Source of the DNA: Leisingera sp. ANG-M7
Lineage (GTDB): Bacteria > Pseudomonadota > Alphaproteobacteria > Rhodobacterales > Rhodobacteraceae
Assembly (NCBI RefSeq): GCF_000813965.1
Contig: NZ_JWLI01000007.1
Span: 124,001 to 188,000 of the forward strand
Length of the DNA stretch: 64,000 bases
Direction: 5' to 3'
Below the pieces are notes generated by a model. The model did no database searches. It was not told the origin of the DNA and saw only the letters and a list, made by a program, of their open reading frames with translations. Position numbers and translations under genes: made by a program. This document shows positions 15,436 through 22,200 of this stretch, in pieces. Positions within the stretch are counted from its first letter, which is position 1. The number at the start of each line of letters is the position of its first letter.

Positions 15436-17247
15436 ATGAACGATACCCCCAGCGGCACCACCGGCAGCACCGGCCAATCCCAATACCAGGTTCTGGCCCG
15501 CAAATACCGGCCTGAGACCTTTGCCGATCTGGTGGGTCAGGACGCCATGGTGCGGACGCTGAAGAACGCCTTTGCCGCTGACCGGATTGCCCAGGCCTTC
15601 ATCATGACCGGCATCCGCGGCACCGGTAAGACCACTACCGCGCGGATCATCGCAAAAGGCATGAACTGCGTCGGCGAGGACGGTCAGGGCGGCCCTACCA
15701 CCGACCCTTGCGGCAAATGCGAGCATTGCACGGCGATCATGGAAGGCCGCCATGTGGACGTGATGGAGATGGACGCGGCCTCGCGCACCGGTGTGAACGA
15801 CATCCGCGAGATCATTGATTCAGTCCAGTACCGCGCCGCCTCGGCCCGCTACAAAATCTACATCATCGACGAAGTCCACATGCTGTCGACCAGCGCGTTC
15901 AACGCACTGCTGAAAACGCTGGAGGAACCGCCCGCGCATGTGAAATTCATCTTCGCCACCACCGAGATCCGCAAGGTGCCGGTGACGGTGCTGTCGCGCT
16001 GCCAGCGTTTCGACCTGCGCCGGATCGAGCCGGAGGTGATGATTGCCCTTCTGCGCAAGATCGCCACAGCCGAAGGCGCCGAGATAGCCGAGGACGCGCT
16101 GGCGCTGATCACCCGCGCCGCCGAGGGCTCCGCGCGGGATGCGACCTCGCTCTTGGATCAGGCGATTTCCCACGGCGCCGGTGAGACCACTGCCGATCAG
16201 GTCCGCGCTATGCTGGGCCTTGCCGACCGCGGCCGCGTCCTGGACCTGATGGACATGATCCTGCGCGGCGACGCGGCGGCGGCGCTGACAGAACTCAGCG
16301 GCCAGTATGCCGAGGGCGCCGACCCGCTGGCGGTGCTGCGCGATCTGGCGGAGATCACCCATTGGGTCTCGGTGGTGAAGATCACCCCTGACGCCGCCGA
16401 GGACCCCACCGTCAGCCCGGACGAGCGCGCCCGCGGCAAGGCGATGGCGGATGCGCTGGCGATGCGCGTCCTGACCCGCATGTGGCAGATGCTGCTGAAG
16501 GCGCTGGAGGAAGTGGCCGCCGCGCCGAACGCAATGATGGCCGCGGAAATGGCGGTGATCCGGCTGACCCATGTGGCCGACCTGCCCTCCCCTGAGGAGC
16601 TGATCCGCAAGCTGCAGGACACGCCCCCTCCGCCGCCCCCCGGTCCAGGCGGCCCTGGCGGCGGCATGCAAATGCAAGGTATGGGCGCCCAGGCGCTTGG
16701 CGGTGCTGCACCGCAAGGCGGCCCGGCAGGCGGCGCATCCGGCGGCGCACCTGTGGCCCATGGTGGCGGCGGCACGGTAACGGCGCTGGCGCCGCAGGTC
16801 AGCTCCGCCCTCGCCCGCTATCCGTCTTTTGAACACGTGGTGGAACTGATCCGCACCAACCGCGACGTCAAGCTGCTGGTCGAGGTCGAAACCGGCGTGC
16901 GGCTGGTCTCCTACCAGCCGGGCCGGATCGAGTTCACCCCCTCTGCCCAGGCGCCGCGCGACCTGGCCGCCCGGCTTGGCTCAGCGCTGCAGAACTGGAC
17001 CGGCGCCCGCTGGGTAGTCTCCATCGCGCCGGACGGCGATGCCGCAACCATTGCCGAGATCCGCGATGCGGCTGAGAACGCCCTGCGTGAAGAGGCGACT
17101 GCGCATCCGCTGGTGCAAGCCGTTTTAGAGAACTTCCCCAAGGCCAAAATCACCCGCATACGCACACCGGAGGAACTGGCCGCCGAAGTTGCCGCCGAAG
17201 CCCTGCCCGAGGTGGAGGACGAATGGGACCCCTTCGAAGACGGCTGA
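15436..17247 (+). CDS. dnaX: DNA polymerase III subunits gamma and tau
   Basis: A 603-residue clamp-loader ATPase. Walker A GIRGTGKTTT lies near residue 59, a zinc module (CGKCEHC) near 94, DEXH-like IIDEVHML near 142 and the sensor-1 SRCQRFDLR near 185. A low-complexity linker rich in Pro, Gly and Met covers about residues 395-450, after which the tau-specific C-terminal domain follows. It loads the beta clamp and couples the polymerases to the helicase. I see no A-run in the linker that would serve as the E. coli-type frameshift site, so gamma may be made another way or not at all. Confidence 0.96.
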   Translation: MNDTPSGTTGSTGQSQYQVLARKYRPETFADLVGQDAMVRTLKNAFAADRIAQAFIMTGIRGTGKTTTARIIAKGMNCVGEDGQGGPTTDPCGKCEHCTAIMEGRHVDVMEMDAASRTGVNDIREIIDSVQYRAASARYKIYIIDEVHMLSTSAFNALLKTLEEPPAHVKFIFATTEIRKVPVTVLSRCQRFDLRRIEPEVMIALLRKIATAEGAEIAEDALALITRAAEGSARDATSLLDQAISHGAGETTADQVRAMLGLADRGRVLDLMDMILRGDAAAALTELSGQYAEGADPLAVLRDLAEITHWVSVVKITPDAAEDPTVSPDERARGKAMADALAMRVLTRMWQMLLKALEEVAAAPNAMMAAEMAVIRLTHVADLPSPEELIRKLQDTPPPPPPGPGGPGGGMQMQGMGAQALGGAAPQGGPAGGASGGAPVAHGGGGTVTALAPQVSSALARYPSFEHVVELIRTNRDVKLLVEVETGVRLVSYQPGRIEFTPSAQAPRDLAARLGSALQNWTGARWVVSIAPDGDAATIAEIRDAAENALREEATAHPLVQAVLENFPKAKITRIRTPEELAAEVAAEALPEVEDEWDPFEDG

Positions 17248-17621
17248 CGGCGGGCCTGGCGGCCCTCTTGTTCACAATGCCGGCCACCGCCTTTGCCACC
17301 ACTTGCTTTGACACAGGGGAAGCACAAGACAGCGCATGGGATGTCCTTGTGCGGCTCTCGTCCAAACCTGTTGCATTGGCCCTCTTCGCCCTCGCCGGAT
17401 TCGCACTCTATAGCGGAAAGCGACTGCCGTTTTCACTCGCGGGCGCGCTGTGGGGCCTTCTGGCCTTCGTCATAGCCGTAGATAACCACGAGCTTTTCTT
17501 CGACGATAAGAAAGCCTTGGGCATAATCGAAGACTGCACCGCCTCCCCCCACTTGTTCATCGCGCTTGCAATTGCGATATGTGCGGGGATGACTTACGGC
17601 GCCCTGCGCCCCCGCACTTAG
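17223..17621 (+). CDS. Small membrane protein of unknown function between dnaX and ybaB
   Basis: A 132-residue protein whose ATG lies 25 bp inside the 3' end of dnaX in another frame. The N-terminus (RRRLTAGLAALLFTMPATAFA) is a signal peptide or anchor. Two or three further membrane segments are visible, at about 50-64, 72-87 and 112-130. A cysteine follows the signal (TTCFDTG) and another lies in EDCTASPH. A cytosine-rich terminus ends 10 bp before ybaB, so the gene is in the dnaX-ybaB transcript. I do not recognise the family. The long hydrophobic pattern and tight packing argue that it is real. Confidence 0.6.
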   Translation: MGPLRRRLTAGLAALLFTMPATAFATTCFDTGEAQDSAWDVLVRLSSKPVALALFALAGFALYSGKRLPFSLAGALWGLLAFVIAVDNHELFFDDKKALGIIEDCTASPHLFIALAIAICAGMTYGALRPRT

Positions 17622-17631
17622 GAGAAGACAG

Positions 17632-17976
17632 ATGCTCAAAGGCCTCGGCGGTCTTGGCGACATGGCCAAGATGATGAAATCGGCACAGGAACTGCAGACC
17701 AAGATGGCGCAGATGCAGGAAGACCTGCACAACGTCATGGTGACCGGCGAGGCCGGCGCGGGCCTGGTCAAGGCAACCGCCTCTGCCAAAGGCGACCTGA
17801 AAGCGCTGGACATCGACCCCTCGATCTTCAACGGCGACGACAAGGAAGTGGTCGAGGACCTGATCCTGGCCGCCATCAAAGACGCCCAGGCAAAGGCCGC
17901 GGAAAAGGCGCAGGACGAAATGGCCAAGCTGACCGAAAGCATGGGCCTGCCCAAAGACATCAAGCTGCCGTTCTAA
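17632..17976 (+). CDS. YbaB/EbfC family nucleoid-associated protein
   Basis: A 114-residue DNA-binding protein with the family opening LGDMAKMMKSAQELQTKMAQMQ, a coiled-coil helix. The sheet segment with VMVTGEAGAGLVKATASAKG follows, then the C-terminal DEMAKLTESMGLP motif. YbaB/EbfC dimers bind DNA as tweezers and affect nucleoid structure. It is normally found between dnaX and recR, as here. A GGAG site lies upstream and a strong terminator follows. Confidence 0.95.
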   Translation: MLKGLGGLGDMAKMMKSAQELQTKMAQMQEDLHNVMVTGEAGAGLVKATASAKGDLKALDIDPSIFNGDDKEVVEDLILAAIKDAQAKAAEKAQDEMAKLTESMGLPKDIKLPF

Positions 17977-17994
17977 GAACCGGCAAGCTGAATG

Positions 17995-18030
17995 CAAAAA
18001 AGGCGGCCCGTCTGGTGCCGCCTTTTTCTT
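17995..18030. terminator. Rho-independent terminator after ybaB
   Basis: aaaaaaggcggc and gccgccttttt pair around a ccgtctggt loop, with a T-run on the plus strand. It sits between ybaB (+) and the acetyltransferase (-), whose stop codons converge here. Confidence 0.88.
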
Positions 18031-18038
18031 TGCCTGCC

Positions 18039-18542
18039 TCATCCAGTCTCCAGCCGGAACTTCAAGAAACGCTGCCCCTCGTATTGCACCGCCCCGGTCT
18101 GCACCGCCCCAAGCCGCATCAGCGGCCGCAGATGGCGTCGGGTCGGCGGCAGCAGGAAGGTGACAAAGGGAATGCGCGGATCCTGGCGGGCAAACGCCAG
18201 TGCCTTGCGCGCAATGGCGGGGCCAAGGCCAAAACAGTCCGCCCGCAGCACCAGCCCGAAATCCCACTCTGCGCCTTCTTTCTGGAACCCACCCCAGCCG
18301 AGGTAATCCTCACCGTGCAAGAAAGCCCAATGGCCCAGCCCGTCGCGCTGCCAGCGGGCTTCCTTGGCGGCCACGAAATCCCTGGCAGCGGCCTCATCCC
18401 ACGCGCCTGTCAGCAACGGCATATGCGCCGCCATCCGCGGGTCTGACATGTGGCGGGCAATCTCCTGCGGCGGCACCTCTGTCAGCCGGGCAAAACGCAG
18501 CCGGGGAGATTTTCCTGCTTCCCGCCATGTGCCGCTAGCCAT
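18039..18542 (-). CDS. GNAT family N-acetyltransferase
   Basis: A 167-residue single-domain acetyltransferase. The central region (DGLGHWAFLHGEDYLGWGGF) and the LVLRADCFGLGPAIARKALAFA stretch fit the GNAT beta4 strand and the acetyl-CoA-binding helix, though the classical Q/R-x-x-G-x-G/A loop reads FGLGPA. The RimJ/RimL-like subgroup is likely. The acceptor is unknown. It is on the opposite strand between ybaB and recR, interrupting an otherwise co-linear group. Confidence 0.7.
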   Translation of the reverse strand: MASGTWREAGKSPRLRFARLTEVPPQEIARHMSDPRMAAHMPLLTGAWDEAAARDFVAAKEARWQRDGLGHWAFLHGEDYLGWGGFQKEGAEWDFGLVLRADCFGLGPAIARKALAFARQDPRIPFVTFLLPPTRRHLRPLMRLGAVQTGAVQYEGQRFLKFRLETG

Positions 18543-18677
18543 CCCGAACCCTCCGCCGTTTCAGGCTAGGCATACCCCCGGCACGCAGCAAAACAAACCC
18601 CGAACATTTTGCTGCCCTGCCCTTGCACTTCCCTGTCCCGATCAGCCTATATGGCTGGGAAGCAAAGGGCCCAAGGC

Positions 18678-19277
18678 ATGATCAAGAACTCCACCAGCGA
18701 TATTGAAGACCTGATTGCCCTGATGGCCAAGCTGCCGGGACTGGGGCCGCGCTCGGCGCGCCGCGCGGTACTGCATCTGATCCGCAAGCGGGCGCTGCTG
18801 CTGACGCCCCTGGCCGATGTGATGAGCGAGGTGGCAGCGACAGCCCGCGAATGCCTCAACTGCGGCAATGCCGGCACCAGCGAGATCTGCCCGATCTGCA
18901 CCGACGAGGTGCGCGGCAACGGCGAACTGTGCGTGGTCGAGGATGTGGCCGACCTCTGGGCGATGGAGCGCTCAGGCGTGTTCAAGGGCCGCTACCATGT
19001 GCTCGGCGGCACGCTCTCGGCGCTGGATGCGGTGGGACCTGAGGATCTGCGCATCCCGCGGCTGATCGACCGGGTCGCCACCGAAGGCATCAGTGAAGTG
19101 ATCCTGGCGCTGAATGCCACCATCGACGGCCAGACCACGGCGCATTACATCGCCGATCAGCTGCAGGGACAGGTGAAGCTGACCTCATTGGCGCAGGGCG
19201 TGCCGATCGGCGGGGAGCTAGATTACCTCGATGACGGCACCATCTCCGCCGCGATGCAGGCGCGCAAGGAAATCTGA
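18678..19277 (+). CDS. recR: Recombination protein RecR
   Basis: A 199-residue protein of the usual RecR length. An N-terminal helix-hairpin-helix ([14 protein letters not shown], about 20-33) precedes a four-cysteine zinc finger (CLNCGN ... CPIC). The Toprim domain follows, with [15 protein letters not shown] and [17 protein letters not shown], and the protein ends with a Walker-like C-terminus. It acts with RecO and RecF to load RecA onto gapped DNA. The ATG at 18678 with an AAGG ribosome site matches the family N-terminus; an in-frame ATG 27 bp upstream is less likely. Confidence 0.95.
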   Translation: MIKNSTSDIEDLIALMAKLPGLGPRSARRAVLHLIRKRALLLTPLADVMSEVAATARECLNCGNAGTSEICPICTDEVRGNGELCVVEDVADLWAMERSGVFKGRYHVLGGTLSALDAVGPEDLRIPRLIDRVATEGISEVILALNATIDGQTTAHYIADQLQGQVKLTSLAQGVPIGGELDYLDDGTISAAMQARKEI

Positions 19278-19292
19278 CGCCGCGGCCGGGCG

Positions 19293-19338
19293 CAAAATTC
19301 TTCGAAGAATTTTGGCCGGAAAATTCGAAATTTTCCGG
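19293..19338. terminator. Two tandem palindromes between convergent genes
   Basis: The first (19293-19314) is a perfect 22-bp palindrome centred on ttcgaa. The second (19316-19338) has arms ccggaaaatt and aattttccgg around cga. They lie between the stops of recR (+) and the aldolase gene (-). The A/T-rich arms suit intrinsic termination in both directions. Confidence 0.75.
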
Positions 19339-19348
19339 CTCTCCTCCG

Positions 19349-20398
19349 TTAGCCGTAGAAACGTTGCAGCCCCTGTACCGCCCGGGACAGCGCACCATCG
19401 CCGGTGTCCTTGTGCAGCACCAGGCGGATCGCGCCGGAACTGCCGCCGCCGATCACCACGCCCTCGGCTGCCAGATGCGCCCGCAGATCATCATTGCGCC
19501 CGTCAGCGGGCGTGAAGAACACCATGTTGGTGGCCTGAGACACATCACCCGCGCCCAGCCCCCGCAGCACTCCGGCCAGGTCCGCTGCCCGTGCGTGATC
19601 CTCTGCCAGCCGCTCAGCGTTATGCTCCAGCGCATAGAGCCCGGCCGCTGCCAGCACGCCCGCCTGCCGCATGCCGCCGCCCAGCATCTTGCGCCAGCGC
19701 CGCGCCCTGGCGATCAGATCCGCTGGCCCGACCAGCACAGATCCCGCCGGTGTGCCCAGCCCCTTGGACAGGCATACCGACACCGTGTCCGTCAGCCCGG
19801 CAAGATCCGTTTCCGCGCACCCCAGCGCGGTGATTGCGTTGAAGAACCGCGCCCCGTCCAGATGCACCGACAGCCCGCCAGCCCGGCCGGCCTCCGCCGC
19901 TGCGGCCATATCCGCCAGCGGCACTGCCAGCCCGTTATGGGTGTTTTCCAGCGACACCAGGCGGCTGACGGGAAAATGCGGATCATCCTCCTTTACCGCA
20001 GCCCGGATCTCTGCCGGGTCCAGCGCCCCGTCCGCGCGCACGGGCAGAGGGCAGAGCGCAATGCCGCCCAGAACCGAGGCGCCAGCCGCCTCGTAGGCGT
20101 TCACATGGTAGCCGCTGCCGCAGATCACTTCCTCGCCGCGCTGGCAATGCGCCAGCATGGCAGCAAAATTGCTCATGGTGCCGGTGGGCACAAAAAGAGC
20201 CGCTTCCTTGCCCAGCCGTTCGGCCAGAACGGCCTCCAGGCGGTTCACCGAGCGGTCTTCGCCATAAACGTCATCGCCCAGCTCCGCTGCGGCCATTGCC
20301 TGCAGCATCCCCGCATCGGGCCGCGTCACCGTATCGCTGCGCAGGTCGCACAGGGCCGCATTGTCCCCGGCCCGCGCCATGCCGGCGTATTGGTTCAT
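19349..20398 (-). CDS. Low-specificity L-threonine aldolase-like beta-hydroxy-amino-acid aldolase
   Basis: A 349-residue PLP enzyme of the threonine-aldolase group (fold type I). The N-terminal DLRSDTVTRPDAGM and GDDVYGEDRSVNRLE are family hallmarks. The PLP aspartate is in LDGARFFNA and the Schiff-base lysine in CLSKGLGTPAGS (about residue 211). It cleaves beta-hydroxy-alpha-amino acids to glycine and an aldehyde. Its ATG overlaps the stop of the upstream hydroxylase gene by four bases (ATGA), so the two are translationally coupled. That suggests the natural substrate is the hydroxylase product and not free threonine. Confidence 0.85.
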   Translation of the reverse strand: MNQYAGMARAGDNAALCDLRSDTVTRPDAGMLQAMAAAELGDDVYGEDRSVNRLEAVLAERLGKEAALFVPTGTMSNFAAMLAHCQRGEEVICGSGYHVNAYEAAGASVLGGIALCPLPVRADGALDPAEIRAAVKEDDPHFPVSRLVSLENTHNGLAVPLADMAAAAEAGRAGGLSVHLDGARFFNAITALGCAETDLAGLTDTVSVCLSKGLGTPAGSVLVGPADLIARARRWRKMLGGGMRQAGVLAAAGLYALEHNAERLAEDHARAADLAGVLRGLGAGDVSQATNMVFFTPADGRNDDLRAHLAAEGVVIGGGSSGAIRLVLHKDTGDGALSRAVQGLQRFYG

Positions 20399-21072
20399 TC
20401 CGTCACCTGTTCATAGGCCAGCGCCGCCACGATGTGGACACGCCGGGTTTCGCCTCCGTTCAATGCGGTGTGGTAGCCGCGGGTGTCAGTGAAATAGACA
20501 GAGCCGTCGGCTGGCAAGTGGGTGACGTGATGATTCACGATAAACAATGATCCGGGATTGGAAAGCACCGGGATATGCAGCCGCGGCTCCGGATCGCGGT
20601 GCCACGAGTTGCAGTTGTAAAGCCCCTTGGACAAAACCCGCGTGCGCCCGATCGGAAAGCGTTTGGCCAGTTCCTCGTGCACATGCTCGAAGTAGGTTCC
20701 TGCAAATTTCGGATTGAACTCGGAAAACTCCACCTCCGGCACCAGATCCTCGCGCGGCTCCTCGACATAGCGGCTGTCGGCGCGCAGCCAGTAGCGGCCC
20801 GACAGATCATTGGCGGTCCACTCGGACTGCCCCGGCCGCTGAGTCAGCGGCAGCGCGGCAAACCCCTGGTCCTGCATGCCGCCCATGAAGTCCTCGCGGC
20901 GCAGACATTCCTGCAGTGCCTCCTGCAACAGCTGGATGTCGAACGTCAGCTCCAGCCGCTGGATGCCCGGCCCCGGCACAAACTCCGCCACCGAGGCGGA
21001 ATCGGGCATGGCCTGCATGGCCCGGGTGACGGCCTGCACATCGGCGTCCTTGATCTGCGGTGAAAAAGTCAT
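20395..21072 (-). CDS. 2-oxoglutarate/Fe(II)-dependent hydroxylase (aspartyl/asparaginyl hydroxylase-like)
   Basis: A 225-residue protein with a jelly-roll oxygenase C-terminus. The iron ligands would be His158-x-Asp160 in WHRDP and His201 in RGYHTALN, and Arg210/Arg211 in GETRRVHIV would hold 2-oxoglutarate. The RLHIPVLSNPGS segment matches the Asp/Asn beta-hydroxylase family (PF05118-like). The start at 21072 has a GGGAG site; the longer upstream extension reads into the divergent promoter. It is transcribed first, then the coupled aldolase, and is divergent from a LysR regulator. Hydroxylation of the beta carbon of an amino acid is an inference. Confidence 0.72.
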   Translation of the reverse strand: MTFSPQIKDADVQAVTRAMQAMPDSASVAEFVPGPGIQRLELTFDIQLLQEALQECLRREDFMGGMQDQGFAALPLTQRPGQSEWTANDLSGRYWLRADSRYVEEPREDLVPEVEFSEFNPKFAGTYFEHVHEELAKRFPIGRTRVLSKGLYNCNSWHRDPEPRLHIPVLSNPGSLFIVNHHVTHLPADGSVYFTDTRGYHTALNGGETRRVHIVAALAYEQVTE

Positions 21073-21211
21073 GCTGCGCGCTCCCAGTTTCGTTCCGTTC
21101 GCATGTTCGGGTGTTGCACTTGACGCCAGCATTGCAGACTGCTTCCCGTCCCAAAAGCAGCGTTTCCGCAATCCTTCTTGCAAAAATTGCAACACATGGC
21201 AGGGTAACTCC

Positions 21212-22099
21212 ATGCGCCGCAAGATCCCGCCCACCTCCGCCCTCTTGTGTTTCGAGGCAGCAGCCCGCTCCGGCAGCTTTGCCCAGGGCGCCCGCGCCAT
21301 GAACCTGTCGCAAAGCGCCTTCAGCCGCCAGATCCAGGGGCTGGAGGCGCAGACCGGTCAGACCCTGTTCAAACGCGAGCGCCAGCGGGTGCATCTGACC
21401 GGCGCAGGCGGAATGCTGCTGCAGGAGCTGGCGCCGCAGCTTGAGGCGCTGGAAGCCACCTTTTACCGGCTGCGCACCCGCGACAATCCCTACGGCGCGC
21501 TCAACATCGGCACCTATCCGACGCTGGGCAGCCGCTGGCTGATGCCGCGGCTTGCGGAACTTGCTCAGGCGCTGCCGCGGCTGACGGTCAACACCATCAC
21601 CTACCTGGACAATGCACAGGTGGATGCCAGCCTGGTGGATCTGGCCATCGTGCAGGGCGATCCGCCGTGGCCCGGTTTCCGTGCCGATCTCCTGATGCCG
21701 GAAACCCTGGTGGCGGTGGCGGCCCCCGGCCTGCTGGAAGCTCCGCCGCAGGAGGCTGCCCGCCTGCTGGACCACCCGTCGCTGCAGCACACCACCCGCC
21801 CGCTCAGCTGGCAGATCTGGTTCGAAGATCTGGGCCAGGCGCTGCCCGCCCGTCCCACCGGCCCCCTGTTCAGCCAGTTCGAGATGCTGATCGACGCGGT
21901 GAAATACGGCCACGGGGTGGCGATCCTGCCGGAGCTTCTGGTCCGCCGCGAGCTGGCGGAAGGCAGCCTGACCCTGGCCCACCCGCACCGCTGCACGCCC
22001 GCCAGCGCTTATTATCTGCTGACACCGCAGGCCAAGACGGGCATCAGCCGGATCGAACGGGTCCGGACCTGGCTGCTGGAACAGGCGCCCGGCGCCTAG
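21212..22099 (+). CDS. LysR family transcriptional regulator
   Basis: A 295-residue regulator. The N-terminal winged helix (residues 7-65) includes FEAAARSGSFAQGARAMNLS and QSAFSRQIQGLE. The effector-binding domain has two lobes (from about 90), with GVAILPELLVRRELAEGSL near the C-terminus, like GcvA-type members. It is divergent from the hydroxylase-aldolase operon across a 139-bp gap and is the likely activator of that operon. The gap holds several ttgca-type half-sites (ttgcac, ttgcaa) that could be binding elements. Confidence 0.9.
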   Translation: MRRKIPPTSALLCFEAAARSGSFAQGARAMNLSQSAFSRQIQGLEAQTGQTLFKRERQRVHLTGAGGMLLQELAPQLEALEATFYRLRTRDNPYGALNIGTYPTLGSRWLMPRLAELAQALPRLTVNTITYLDNAQVDASLVDLAIVQGDPPWPGFRADLLMPETLVAVAAPGLLEAPPQEAARLLDHPSLQHTTRPLSWQIWFEDLGQALPARPTGPLFSQFEMLIDAVKYGHGVAILPELLVRRELAEGSLTLAHPHRCTPASAYYLLTPQAKTGISRIERVRTWLLEQAPGA

Positions 22100-22107
22100 A
22101 CGCCACC

Positions 22108-22140
22108 GCGCCGCGCATCAGCGCGGCGCCACGCCCAAGG
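22108..22140 (+). repeat. Dispersed hairpin repeat family 2, copy 2
   Basis: A 9-bp stem gcgccgcgc-atca-gcgcggcgc is followed by cacgcccaagg, the tail shared with the other two copies (8307-8336 and 39015-39050, the last inverted). It begins 8 bp after the LysR stop, between convergent genes, where it may also terminate transcription. Confidence 0.55.
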
Positions 22141-22174
22141 CTGCCAAGGGGCCCGCAGGGGCACCTGCAGGCGC

Positions 22175-22200
22175 GGGAGCACTCCGGTATGCGGGCTCCC
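22175..22200 (-). terminator. Hairpin directly after kinase stop codon
   Basis: On the minus strand, gggagc and gctccc arms start at the base after the kinase gene stop and enclose a GC-rich loop. There is no T-run. It is a weak candidate terminator. Confidence 0.3.

Noticed and set aside
16630-16760. Gly/Pro/Met-rich low-complexity DNA in dnaX, checked for a frameshift site giving gamma
   Set aside because: No A-run slippery site followed by a hairpin was seen, so programmed frameshifting is not claimed.
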